Below are positions 25,853-38,339 of a stretch of DNA of 64,000 nt, one piece after another (position 1 is the first letter of the stretch; every line of letters begins with the position of its first letter). Source of the DNA: Ascaris suum. Its lineage: Eukaryota > Nematoda > Chromadorea > Rhabditida > Ascarididae. The DNA is taken from NCBI GenBank assembly GCA_013433145.1, contig CM024190.1:5845620-5909619 (forward strand), in the 5' to 3' direction. The notes under the pieces were generated by a model, which saw nothing but the letters and a program-made list of their open reading frames with translations, had not been told where the DNA came from and made no database searches. Made by a program: the position numbers and the translations under genes.

Positions 25853-28800
25853 TCAGTCCCACTCGTCATCATCCGAGTTCGAGTCGCTGTTGCTGTCCGA
25901 ATTGCCCATCACGTGCTCCATGCGCCTTCTCAGAATAGCGGCTACGTCATTCGCCTCTGCAGCCGCTTTCTCCTTGGCTGCTTGCTCCTTGCGTTCCACC
26001 TAAAGCACTCGATTAGCAGCACCGAATAATTTTTGACAAAACTGTCAATGAAAGCATTTCTTCGTCATAAGATTAAAGCAATGGAAAGCGCTTCAATTCT
26101 CTTAAACTAACTCACCTGCTTCAGCTTAATTCCCGACTGAATTTCTGCGAGAAGATTCGATCTGGTCGTCTGCTCCAGAGATGGCTTCTTTACTTTGGTT
26201 TCTTCTGTAGCAGCTGCGTTGGCGAAAGAACTAGCCACGGCATTCTGCGACGCTGATGGAGGCACAGGTGGTGGGGGTGGTGGAGGGGGTGGGGGTGCAA
26301 CAGACTCTTCTGACGGAGGCAAAAACTGCATCGCTGGTGGCGTTGGCATCTGGCAAACCAACGATGTGTGCATTAATGGCGGTGGAGGTGGTGGCAAATC
26401 ATCGTCGTCCATGAGCGGATCATCATCAAGCTCAAGGTGCGCCAACTGATGGCTTACAGACTTCGATGACGGAACCACGTTCAGCGTCTCCTCAAACATT
26501 TTGGACGACTTAAACATACTGAAGTAAGCAATTTCGACCCCTTCAATTTGCCCCCGATCGTAGTCAATGTGCACATCACTTTCAACTCCCAAAGTATGTT
26601 GCGATGCAAACAATGTTCTGCATAATTCCTAGTTTCGTGTTATACGAGTCTGGAATCTGCTCCCCACCAATACTGTTGGGCGCACTCACTCATTCAGCTT
26701 TTAAGCGGCGCCTGTCGTTTCGATCTATACACTACCGCTACTCTTACGTAATGAATGTATATTCACCTTGACTGTAGCTTTATAAACTTTTGCTTGTTCT
26801 TGCTGCTCATGTTCACACATTTTTGCACTCTCGTATGTTTTCTTGCCTCGGAAAATTAAAATAAATAAATAAATAAAAGGAGCCAAAAAATCCAAGTTGA
26901 AATAGTCGTAAAGTAGATTACACTTTAAAGTCAATGATCCCATCGGACTGGAAAAGAGCACTTCACTAAACAAAGGAAGCCCGTTCATAAACAATATAAA
27001 CATAAGAAAGCAAATTACTTCTGGAATTGGTGAAGGCAAGTTGATCGATGCGGGGCTGCAGCAGGTGGTGCTGTGTAACCGTTGCTTGTTGGAACACTCA
27101 TGCCTGCTGGTGCTTGTACCTGCTCCATTCTCACGATCTGCGGTGCCTGATATTCTGCTGGGAAGTGCATTATGTCGCTGGGACGTTGCTGCGTTGCCGC
27201 TATGTATCTGCATAAAGATTCTGCATTTAGCATTCTCGCGTAAATCGACAAGGAAACAGCATTTTGAAAGAGTTGTTCAATCACATCTGCCTCTTGCGTC
27301 CTGCTAAAAACATAGAGCCACCTCCCCCCCCCCCTCCCCCTCCAAAAAAAAGAAGTTTTCGCAATATGTTAAAAAGCATTGAAAAACATATTATTGAACA
27401 CTTCCTTTAAGTGTTTCAAATGTAACAATGCAAACTATTTAATTCACTAAGGGCGCTTATCACCTTACCTGTCGATAAAAGAAAACAATAAAGCGGCCAA
27501 GGAACCGTGGTGTGGCGGTGTTTTTACTTTGGACTACAACAGCTCCCTATCTACGGCGGTGAGAGGAAACATGCTAGAGCAGAATTAATCAACAAATTCT
27601 GCTGCAGCTAGAAAGAAAGTGCAGCAACTCGTAATCTATATTACAGAAGTCACCCTGACAGCAGATTTCGGTTACCCCCCCCCTCCCACCCCTTTCCAAA
27701 GCGGTTTTAACTGGTTAGGAAGAAATCCACGCAAGGCTCAGACGGCCAGAATGGCAACATGTAGGTTAGCCTACGTATGCCTTCAAAGAATCTCGCAGAG
27801 ACAGTGTCATACTCCTGCACACCGTAAACACTGCTGAATAAACGATTACTGAAACAAACAGCGAAAGCAATGCGTATATCTGTTCCAAACTTTGTATCCG
27901 TTTTTTTGCCACGAAAAAAAAGAATTCAACTTAAGATTTAATTGTTGGCAAACAGAAAAGCACTTCTCAAGTTTGAGGATAACCTGGCACTAAGAGGTGC
28001 CTGGCGTATGGCATCGTTGGGGCCTGGTTGTTTGCTTCGTTTCTTCCGAGGGCTCTTGTTTTCAGTGGGCGACTTGACTGTCTTCGCTCGTCGTCCATCT
28101 CCTACGTCTTTTAGCATTTCCTGACGCCAAAGATCAAAAAAGTACGACGGATCGGTGTAATACCTGAAAGCTCATTAGCACCGCTTCGTAAATTGAGCGT
28201 TCCACCTTGGAATATGAAGGAAATTATTTCCAACAAATGAAATTCGTTGAGAAAGTGAAATAAGCGAAAAAGGATTAGAAATTACCTGTAAATAAACGTT
28301 AAAGATGAATATGTTACACGCCATTTAACACTAACAACAACCTCAATTCTCTAGCCAGCAAATTTTAACGTGGAAGTAAACGATAGCAAGTTGCAATGAC
28401 TCACTGCTTTCTTCTGCACCTTCTCAGGGAGAGTGTCCCTGTATGGACATTTAAAAAACCCTTCAACACAATGATCAGTCGAGTACCGATGGAAAAGGCA
28501 TTGCTGACAAACAAATTGCCACCTGGAAAATACGAGGTCTTAATAATCACTCGTTCTTTAAAACGGGTGCAGATGTCACTATCACTCATTACCCAACATC
28601 GCACACAACTGTTCCATAAGAAGGGCGTGAGCATGGATCATGCAGCCAAGTTCGGGATATCAGCAAACACAAAGCAACGAATCGAAACGCTCACTTGAGG
28701 GCACTCTTTTTGTCATCCCTGTAAGGATTGAGTGCGTCAAGGTTTGGTGGCGAGTCACAGGTAGCATAGCACTCGGCGAGTGCCGATGGCAATGTCTGGC

Positions 28801-30052
28801 GATCTAGAGTGTGCTGATCGATAAGAGAACTGCTTTTGAATGCCTTTCGCATATGTAAATCTTCCAACGACACTGAAACACGCATGACTCACAAATAGTA
28901 TGTCGAAGCTGCGCACATGTTTAAGTTCAATAACGCATATTTCGAGTGAGAAATCAAAACGCGAAGAAAACCTAATCCGCCACTCTAATTTTCGAGTATT
29001 AGTCCTACCTCCTTCCTGTCTCCAGTATGCTTGCACATAGCTTAGAAAAGTGCACCGGGTAGGAAGGTGCATCTGTTTCCATCTGCTTAGGATCCGCAAA
29101 AGCTACAATCTAAAGTGACTGGCGTATGCAGCCTTATTAAGAATTCGAAGGACACGACTCCAAACGAGGAAAACGGGAGGACAACCATTGGCTAAGACAG
29201 CGTAAAAAGAAAGAGGAACTTGGAAGCACGATGGAAAATATGACCGAGGGAGGAGTTTTATTCAGTTCGCTTAAGAAGGATAAGTTTTCTGCGCTTATGT
29301 AGAGGAAAAAAATATGCTTCTTCAAAGAAAATTTGCTGAACGTATAGCAATAATGAGGACTATGTTCCGGGGTAACTGGCATGCAGCGAGGCGAAACGGA
29401 CAGGTGGAGGATAGGCCGAACGAAAAAGCCCATGAAGCCTCAGCGCACCAGCATTCAGCCCGCTCACTGCCCTGCTGTGAACCATCTGCCTCATATCCTG
29501 ACCACCTCCCACACGTCGAATGCTAATATGTATGACGAACAGAGCAGGATGAGGTGAAAAATAGACCCGCTTCGACTCGCCAAGTTTCGGAAAGTTCGAC
29601 TATACTTCTCAGTGAACAAGAAAGTTTCACCCACTAATCGAACAAATTATAAGCCTTCACAACCGGTCCAGACAGAACTTTCAGGAAGAAACGAAAAGAC
29701 AACAAAAAATTTCGAGTTTTTTTAACTTCGAGGAAGATAGTGCGGACCGCAATACGTTGAAGGAGGTACCTCAAATCATACCTTGTTCTTGGGTGCAGTC
29801 CAACTGAGTAACCTTATGCGTGAGGCGTTCAATACGCTGTGAGAGTGTGTTCGTCTTATGATCGAGCTTGACGACCTCGTGGTAGATTTCACCAAAGATG
29901 TGCTCAGCATGTCTACTCAGCGAACTCAACTGGCGTACCAAATTCGCGAGTGTGCCGTTGGCGACGCATTGCAATTCGTCGGATTGCACTGATGCAGGTA
30001 AGCGGTGTAAACTGATGTTCACCGGAGAGAGTTGGCGCTTTGGAAGAGGCAT
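25853..30052 (-). CDS. wve-1: SCAR/WAVE actin-nucleation factor
   Basis: Minus-strand exons, 5' to 3': 30,052-29,782; 28,872-28,695; 28,163-27,984; 27,207-27,019; 26,617-26,116; 25,999-25,853. All phases agree; 488 aa. The N-terminal SCAR homology domain has MPLPKRQLSP, TLANLVRQLSSLSRHAEHIFGE, ERLTHKVTQLD, MRKAFKSSS and YRDD, then SYFFDLW, in the order of human WASF1. A Lys/Arg-rich stretch (KSPRKKRSKQ) and a Pro/Gln-rich linker follow. Exon 5 holds two polyproline tracts, then a WH2 motif (RSNLLAEIQSGIKLKQ). Exon 6 holds the central region (NDVAAILRRRM) and an acidic end, DDDEWD, whose Trp contacts Arp2/3. The protein activates Arp2/3 inside the WAVE regulatory complex (GEX-2, GEX-3, ABI-1, NUO-3/HSPC300) downstream of Rac. 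The ATG follows an acceptor (TTCTTATAG) directly. The exon 4/5 linker is the least certain part: one extra short exon near 26,760-26,860 cannot be excluded. Confidence 0.93.
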
Positions 30053-31659
30053 CTATAAGAACTACAGTCGGTATGAATATCATATCAGAAAAGAGAGAAC
30101 GAATAATAATTGGCACTACTGGCGGAAGAAGACAGAAAAAGCCAGTCAATGCTAGCGGAGGAGAGATGGGGAGGGGAAGGGGAGGGGGGGAACGAACTTT
30201 TACAACCTCTGGAAGCAGACTGACGATAAAAGATTTTATTTTGCACTCCAACATCCTTGGCCTACTACAGCGAGTGGGAAAGAAAATGGGTATTATTACT
30301 ATCACTGCTACTACCAACGCATATCATACTTGGCAATGCTGTTTGCAATATGACTACTTGCTACACCAATAGTATCTACTAAAAATCTGTTCTACTACTG
30401 CTGTCGATCAATACGGAGTAACAGTACCGAGGGAGTACTAGTACTAGTACCTGTATTGAATATTACTTCATGCTGCAACCATTACTACTTCCCACCACTA
30501 GTATTGTCTGCTCTCTCCGGGAACTCGAACACAACACACTAAACACTACTGATTAAACATTTTCAACTTCATCATACTACCTACTACAGTTGGCATTATT
30601 TTATTCACCTGTGAAATTAAAACGCTCTCTACAAAGGTATATATTACATGATATCGATAGCAGAAATGTTAATAAACAATAAACAGGCACCGGTACCACC
30701 AGGTATGGCCGGTACAGAATTACTCGTACTGGCTAACATCACCGATAATTAGTTTTGAAAACAGCTCTGCTTTGAAACGAAAGAACCGTTTTTTTCGCTG
30801 CGAGATCGGCGAGACCAGTACCACTACCCATACAAATATATAAAGGTAATAGTTGTACTAGTGTTGCCATTCGTATGTTACTGACTTGTGTCAGCATATC
30901 AGCAATGGCACTCTTTTATATCCCAATGCTACTAGAACTAGACATTACCTAGTTCTTACTAGTAAAAATAGGCTTCGAGACGGGGTTAACGGCAAAAGGA
31001 ATCCGAAACGAGAAATCTGCGGGAAAGAAGTCCCCGATGGCGTCACATACCTTTTAAAAAACTGGCGGTTCCTGCCACCTTTTTTGCTCTTGATGTCCGT
31101 ACTACCGCCACGACCACCACAACAACCGTTGATACGCGGAGAAACAGCCGGTCCAACCCCCCACTACGTCTTCGCCATAAATACAATGATACTGCTTCGA
31201 TGGTTGTCAACTGCTGATAATTCGTTCTAAGAGTGCACATCCGTACAGTACTGCGTTCGCAACGAGCTTCACTTCAGTCACCAAATGTAACACGTCGTTC
31301 GTTTAGTTACTTCACCGAACGAGAAACTTCACTGGTGGGTTGGCCACATACTGCAATTCCCAGTCATTACTGCTTTACAGCATTTGCGATACTGATATGT
31401 CGTGTTTCACGCTGTCAAGGAAATAACGCTTACCTAGCGCCGTATTTCACTCTTTTTTGAAATGCTTTTTGTTGTGTTGCTATTATCACTGATTTGCCAT
31501 CCTCGTCGAGGGTGGTTAAAAGGGTGTATCGCTTTCTGTATTACTCAAATAGAGACTTGCACGCCTGTTGGTGTATAATGCGGTAATCTGCAAACAAAGT
31601 AGCTTCGCACGAAAAAGTTAAATAGTGATTGTCAACAAAGTATTTCAGTTGAGCACGAT
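30053..31659. promoter_or_regulatory. divergent intergenic region, ACT/AGT-rich
   Basis: WAVE is transcribed leftward and TMEM41A rightward from this 1.6 kb region, which must hold both promoters. From about 30,280 to 30,620 and again near 30,890-30,960 the sequence is rich in ACT/AGT/CTA triplets, including the perfect 16-bp palindrome GTACTAGTACTAGTAC at 30,435-30,450. A G-rich block lies at about 30,165-30,190. No TATA box or known factor site is claimed. A plus-strand frame of 114 codons at 30,886-31,230 has no family resemblance. Confidence 0.4.
31636..31659 (+). promoter_or_regulatory. probable SL trans-splice acceptor before TMEM41A gene
   Basis: A consensus nematode acceptor (AAAGTATTTCAG) ends at 31,648, 11 nt before the ATG at 31,660, with no coding donor upstream. 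Confidence 0.6.
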
Positions 31660-34600
31660 ATGAGGACACGTTTAGCCGCACTACTGACACTTTTCGTAGT
31701 GTCGACTGGCTCACTGTATGCGGTTTGGCAACTGAGACCACAGGCGGAACCGTCGAAAGGATTTAACGGGCTGGCCTTCCCTCAGAACTTCGAGCAGCTG
31801 CGATCCATGGCCGACTATTTCGCCAATTATCGGTATGTATCAACTTAGGAGCGTATCTTGAGGAGCAGTGACCAAAGGAAGCGTCGAAAATAATTCTGAT
31901 GGGGGTCGGGAGGGACGAGGTTAGCGCTAAAGGCACTGCAGATTCTAGAATTTTAATGTTTAGCAACAAGATTTATCTGTGAAGATTCCAGGAGACGGTG
32001 CTCGCCTCTCTCCTTTCCATCTACACACTTTCTTGAAGCAATTTATGGAGGGATTCTGTTCGTTCGTTTTTGAGTGCATCTACACTGATTCAGCGGAAAT
32101 GGAAGGTAGGCAAACTAAAGCGGAAGAGAGCATTAGAGTCAGCTTAAAAACGATATCACTTGAAGAGAATTGCAACAAGCCTGTTAAGTGATTTTTCGTC
32201 ATCGCATTTTTGACATCAGCTTCTAATAAGTTCGGATTGTACTCGGAACTTAAGTTGCACTTTAAACGAACGTCGAGAAATACGGTTAAATGACTAGATC
32301 TGTAAGGCGGATAACTGCACGACTTGCTAATTTTTGGAAGAAAGTCAGCCAGTGTGTCGAGAGCGTAGTTATCGGAGCAGGGCAACGGGCGAGGCGGGGG
32401 TTGGATAGGGAAGGCGGAGATACCGCCATCCTTATAACTGCAGAGTGATAAACATGAGATGGATAGACCTCTTTGAAATCGTGTGGCGGCAAATTTAAAC
32501 CATTTTGAGCTCATTCTTTCATGCCTCTCAAACCACCTCCCCGCCTCGCAGTCCTCTCTTTGGCTTCATCCATCTTTGTGGTTAGAAATGTGTTAACGGC
32601 TAGCTAGTTCCAGCTGACTGTCAACTCTGAAACAAACATAGTAACGTTTAATGCAGGGTATTTATTCATGTGGATTATAAACTTCTGTGCTACTGTCGTT
32701 TCAGCAGTGATTTATTATCTTCCTCAAGGGGAATCGGGTACTTCTTTACTGCATTAGCTTACTACTTTTCTTTGCTTCGTAAAAGTAAACAAGAAATTGT
32801 AGTGTTGTACGACCATAAGGAATTTCGAAGGTTCCCAGCTGGAAATCTCTGCGTAAATCCATTCCTCTCATTTGCAGCTTCTTTTTGAGATGTCGCACTC
32901 GATGTTGCTTCTTCCAGTAATTTTTATGTTGATCCGACCAGCAGCCTTCTCGACTTTCCTTTTAGAAAATCAATGTCATCTCCCCTCTTCACTGACATGG
33001 AGGCTATTTTCTCATATTTTTTCGCTGTACCGAGATCCTTGTGTATGAAAAAAAATAACACCGCGTATTACTACCAGACCCAATATGAATGTCTTACTTG
33101 CTGGTTTCAAACAGTGACCATATTGGAGGGGATAGAGAAGCCTCGTTGAGTTTACGTGGCTACTTTTATGCACTTGCAGTTGTAATGGCAGGTTAATCGG
33201 AAAGGAGGCTATATTAATGGCAGTTACCTCATTGCAGAGACGAACATTTTGCTTATGTAGTGTTGCTATTTGCGCTCATCTATCTCTACAAACAGACATT
33301 TGCCATCCCTGGATCGTTTTTTATGGTGAGTTTTCTTTTAAGTTCTTAGTTGAAGTGAAATAATGTTGATTTTGAAACTTTCTCAAGGTGTCTTATTTTA
33401 TTCTCAAGGCAAGATAATGCTCGCTTTTCGAAAGGAAAGCGTTTTTGTCGATTCCAATCGTAGCCTGTGACTGCTCTGTTATTCATTAGGTGCTGAATCA
33501 TTGAATATGATGCTATATTCAAAGCAGCCTCGAATGCGTATAGCTAAAAATTTCACTCATTTATGCGATTTTTAATAACATTGAAACGGTTGCAGTTTAC
33601 AGTGAGAATATGTAATATTGCACTCAGTTGTATTATACAATGGAAGCCGATTTTTTTTTCTTTATTTCGTAATGCTATGCGATCAACACATCAGATGTGT
33701 TTTATTTCTTGCATTGTTTTGTGTTACATCGAGATCTTTTCGAAAACGAATTTCAGGCTGCATTATTTGCGTATTTGCATTGTTTATAGAATGTACTCGC
33801 TGGTGCACTGTTTGGTCGTTGGTGCGGAATGGTAATCGTCAGTCAGCTAACGGCTGTCGGAGCAACTTTTTGTTATCTCCTAAGTGCTCATTTTGCGAAG
33901 CCTTTTGTCGAACGCTATTATGGCGAGCACCTTTTGCGTCTGAAACGTGCAGTATGTGCCAACATTTGCGCAACCATAGCTATATATGGGGCAAGCAGAT
34001 GATGAGTGGGAGTGGGAGGAGGGATGAGGCAAATATACATTCACACGGTCGACGCACGTTTAACTCTTTTTTTCACTGCCTCTTAATATACGCATTTTAT
34101 CAAACGTTTTTGTAGTGCTAAGGCATATAATAATTAAGCTCTTATTTACTTAAAGTGCCCCTATGTGTCGTATTCTTGCCGAAGTAAACTTGTTGCTTTA
34201 TAGACCCTGTTGATTTTTTACTTGCTTTGGTATTCTGTCAGACATTTTCGAATGGAGTTTTGCGAGAACTGTCAATTGCCCAGAGCTTTCTTGAAGACAA
34301 GAGAGAGTTGGTTCACCTAATATATATTGATATATAGCAGTACTACAATTTTATGTAACTACAGCTTGCTGGTACATACTAAAAGGTTTCTCTCAAAGTT
34401 TTTTGGGTCGAATTTAAAATGTGTTGTATTTCTCACAAATTTTGTTTGAGTTTTTGAGCACAAAATCTTCGATGAGGACTCAAGGGGGTTCGATATAGTT
34501 GCCTATTACTATGACGATAGCTTCAGATTAGTTCTGAATTGTTTCCTTTAAAACTCTATGTTGTAAAATACTCTAATTCAATGCGGCAATAGTTTTTGAC

Positions 34601-35603
34601 ATTAGCTTACATCAGTTTGCCCTAATGTAGCTGTTGCAGCGTTTATTATCTGCCGTTCTACTTTGCAAGAGGGGTCTGTGACCAGTTCTCAGTCGATTTA
34701 TTCAACGCAGTGATCTGCATCTTCATGAAAAGAGCCAGAGTGTTAAAGTTTTTATGACTGTCTAACTATGGGAGAAAATTGTGAACTCGGAGTTTTTAAG
34801 CGAATAGTCGATGATGTTGTAATTTAAGGTGGCCGAGAACCGTTATCGTTTATTCTATTTCCTGCTTTGTGCACGAGTTTTTCCTCTCACACCACACTGG
34901 CTACTCAATGTTTGCTCGCCATTCGTAGATGTGCCTCTAAAGAAGTTCGCCCTCTCCGTGCTTTTGGGTAAGAGGTTTTTTTTTGTTGTAAACAATATGA
35001 GCGAAATCGCCTTTCATGCGCAATTTGAAAATTTCCTGCGATATGGAAATTATAAATAAGTTCTCCAGTACGCTTGAAATTTATGGTAGTGTCGCACTAC
35101 CTTCCGTTATCTATCGCATATCAGTCGTCATCTTTTTACGGGTTATTCACTTTCAGCAACGTGAATCTTATTTTCTCATTCCGTCGCAGTTCACCTATGA
35201 ATTTCGATCATTTCATTCTCGCATGCGCTCTCAAAGTCAGCTTATCAATCCTAATACTGAAGTTTTGCGGGACCTTCTTTTGTTTTAACTTCTTTGCCTC
35301 AAGGAGTTTCCGTGTACTAATATCCCTTTCGCGAAAAAAAAAAAAACGTTGCTGCACTTTGAAAGTTCGTTGAAATGTCATTTTTCCTGGAGAATTTGCA
35401 TATAACAGTGGTCTTTGCAATCTTACTGTGCGCATTTTTCAGGCCTGGCGCCATATAATCTTATATGCGTGCAAGCCGGAGGACTCATACGTGAACTACA
35501 TAGTACATCACAAGTGTTCACCGTAACCGTCTTCCTGGAGCTGGTTGCCTTTGCCGTCGCCCTTTTCACTGTTGGCACGTTTGCCAAAAGAGCAACCTCA
35601 TAG
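31660..35603 (+). CDS. TMEM41A-type VTT/DedA-domain membrane protein
   Basis: Exons: 31,660-31,832; 33,238-33,325; 33,790-33,951; 34,829-34,967; 35,443-35,603. All phases agree; 240 aa (human TMEM41A is about 264). An N-terminal membrane span (LAALLTLFVVSTGSLYAVW) precedes FPQNFEQLRSMADYF, then the VTT (SNARE-associated/DedA) core: YLYKQTFAIPGSFF, NVLAGALFG, GATFCYLLS, FLLCARVFPLTPHWLLNVCSP and GLAPYNLICVQAGG. NVLAGALFG and the APYNLICVQAG block match TMEM41A more closely than TMEM41B (which has SGFLYPF and APPSFVAIKAG). TMEM41B, VMP1 and DedA relatives are ER phospholipid scramblases in autophagy and lipoprotein export. TMEM41A is less studied, so scrambling here is inference from the fold. 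The C-terminus is short and Ser/Thr-ended, without a clear ER retrieval signal. Confidence 0.92.
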
Positions 35604-36016
35604 TAATCTCATACCTCTAGCGCCCTCTTTTGTAACGTGATTTGAAAAAATGATAGTTGCCTTGTCGCTGGTCGATTTCCATAGTTCATTTTTCGTCGTT
35701 CATTAATTAGTGCTGTTTTCATCTTGTTTTTTAAAACAAATTTCTGGATTTATTGAGTTTTGTAAAGGTTCAACATTTATAGCTGCCCTTTAGCTCGTTT
35801 ATCAGGTGAAACGTTTGTTACTTCAAGGGTCATTTATTGTCGACATGGATAGTTGTTGTTAGTTGTGTCTGTTGTACATCAGAGGTTTCCCGCGTAACTG
35901 CATCTAAGCGATTTTCTACTGGTAGAGTTTTATGCGATTCATCTATGATCATGTAATAGGAAGTTTTCGTTCAGTTTGAATGTAGGTGCATCGCTTTTTC
36001 TACCTTTTGCGTTCAG

Positions 36017-38143
36017 CAGAGCTTTACTCCAACTCGGAGCTAGCAGTCATTGGCTACATTTCTAAAAATATTGTATTGGTCCTCATCTGTTTGTCGTTAA
36101 ATGAATACGGTTGGTTGTAAAAGTTGAAAAGGATGTGAAAGTAGGCGACGCATATTTCTCTCACCTCAAAAGAGCGATAGAGCTGATTATATGTAATTAG
36201 CGATCATTTGTTAGTTTTCGCTGAAGTGCTATCTTAGTAATATTCTATGGCAACATTTGTTTCGTTCGGTCGTTGAATTTTCGCTCGCAAACATTTCAAA
36301 TTTTTGAACGTTTATGAGAGGATTCCAACTTGTTCGGCCTCTATATGTAAAATGCGGTCCTTGCAAAGCGAGCTGGGCCCTAATGAAGTCAGAAAATGCG
36401 GAGTAGCTTTCTATTAGCGAGTATGGTAGGTGCTGCGCATTGAGCGAATTTAGCAGTGTGGTCTCGATTCGTCTGCAAAAGTCGTACCATAAAAATACAA
36501 ATCCGAACGATCAGATTTCTTCGTTGGAGTTCAAAAGACTTAAGCTGTTCGACCGTTTCATGTTGTTGGGCTACTGTAAGTCGCAGGCGCAACAGTAAAG
36601 GCTGCCGATGCTTTTGAAAGCCTTTCTCATATGTGTTGGGGATTTCCTTTCCCTTGAGTTCGATGAGCTTCATTGAAACTTTTTGCGCGTAGTGTATAGA
36701 ATGTGCATGATTAAGTGTCCCATTTCCTTCGATTCACCGGTAAAGCAGTCAAATTTTATGAGTTATTTCCGAGACTTCAAGATTGTCATTCTTATAAAAT
36801 TGTGAGTTTCCGGTTCAATCGTTTTTCCTCAGGTGTTGTAGAAGTTGATGGGAGATTGGTAATTACTCAACTGAAAGGGGAGCTTTTACCTACTCTCTAC
36901 GTCGGACGCCAGATTGTGACAAAGTTTCTCAGGTAGCTAAGGTTTTTTCGAACACTTCCGTTTTTTTGAAATGAGTGGATGTATTTCAAATTGATGATTC
37001 TTAGGATATTCCTCCTGCATATTTCGGTGATAGTTTTGAAGAGTGGGAAATTATTTATGCAGTTGTTTCCGAGCTCGAGTTCTTAATTAAGATTTAAGCT
37101 TATATATGGCTGAAGGTTTGTTCATGAAGCTGTGGCAAACTTCACTAAGACTTGACATACAATAATTGTGGCAGAAAGTTGTTGCTAACTATGAAATGAA
37201 AAATATAAAGATCGACACGTTTCTTTGAACGTTATACATGACCATTTTTGTTATTCACAAGAATTTCATTCGACCTTTGAAGAGTGATTCACCGATGATC
37301 CTCATTTTATATGCGATTCTAAGCAACTCCTTATTCATTCTGCTCATGTTAATTCTTCTTTTTGATGCATTTCTTGCCTATCTTATATGGACTCATTACC
37401 CTTGCGGGTTTATAAATGTTTTTCTTATTTGTTATTGTTGTTTGTTTTTTTTTTCTCTTAGAGATTAAAAATGACGATGATGGAGTGCTAAGAGGACGCG
37501 TCGGAAAATTGCAACTCTTTGAGCATAATGTAAGCGTGGTGAAGTGCTTGGACCAATTAACATTGCCTATAGTAAGAAATATTGGCATAGCGGTCAAGCA
37601 AATCATAGTAAATTGTTAAGTGACAAGCTGAACGCGTTATCAGCGGTGAATCACCGCTCTTTTGCAACGTTTTCTAGTGACGATGAAATGAAACGAAACA
37701 TGGCATGTTTGAACGTAAAGATTAGCAAAGTCAAATCGATAATCTTTGATGGGGGGAGGGGAGGGGAGAGGGCGTGGTTGCTTATTTTTAGCCACTTAGT
37801 AGTATGCTGATGATGCTTTACTCCTTCTAATGTGCTATAGCGGCCAGTGGTTGGTGCAATGCGTATTATTGTGGCAGAGTGATTGATGCTCAGCACATGG
37901 AGGGTTTGTTTCGAGAACGCTTCGTTCGGAGTTCGAAATAAAGTATTTATAGCCAATAGTGATGTTGGTGCTTTCTAATTTGGCGGCGAAAATCAACGAT
38001 GCATCAGCTTAAAATGAGCGTGCGACGAACACTGGTCAGCTCAAGTGTGGTCCGCGTCAGCAACCTTCATTGCCTCAGGCATTTCTTTGCAGACGCAATT
38101 TCTGAATTCTCTCCTAGACAAAGAGATGCTGAACTTGACTTAA
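36017..38143 (+). CDS. candidate exons of an unidentified gene
   Basis: Four short open segments have good splice borders: 36,017-36,109 (ELYSNSELAVIGYI); 36,833-36,932 (VVEVDGRLVITQLKGELL); 37,462-37,529 (KNDDDGVLRGRVGKLQLFE), after a long T-rich CTCTTAG acceptor and before GTAAGC; and 38,093-38,143 (TQFLNSLLDKEMLNLT, stop), after TTTCTTTGCAG. Segments 1 to 2 and 3 to 4 join in phase, but 2 to 3 does not. Either another exon is missing (a frame starting at the GATTCTTAG acceptor near 37,004 reads DIPPAYFGDSFEEWEIIYA) or part of this is chance. No family is recognised and no start codon is assigned. Confidence 0.25.
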
Positions 38144-38339
38144 TGTCTGCATGGCATTTTTCCGAAATCGGTCGGAGCCGGATGGGTACGTTTCTGGCCA
38201 CCGTTTTCTCAACCGTTTTACTTACCAGTAAATAAGAACTGTAAAATGCTTACAAGGTGGCAACAGATATGTATAGGTCAGTATACGATTGGCGATTCTG
38301 ATGAATCAATCACTAAGATGGGCAATAGCACAAAGATCA

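Noticed and set aside
25757..26029. Two overlapping plus-strand frames
   Set aside because: Both are antisense to the acidic VCA exon of WAVE, whose family match is clear.
26195..26449. Plus-strand Gly/Ser-rich frame
   Set aside because: Reverse complement of the polyproline tracts in WAVE exon 5.
28396..28698. Plus-strand frame of 100 codons in the WAVE locus
   Set aside because: It lies in a WAVE intron, touching the end of exon 2 on the opposite strand. Composition is not coding-like and no partner exons are seen.
30886..31230. 114-codon plus-strand frame in the divergent promoter
   Set aside because: Low-complexity Pro/Leu stretches from CCACCA-type DNA, no splice context and no family match.
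36389..36673. 94-codon minus-strand frame with Arg/Leu-rich content
   Set aside because: Considered as a transposase remnant, but no DDE/D or helix-turn-helix landmark could be placed.
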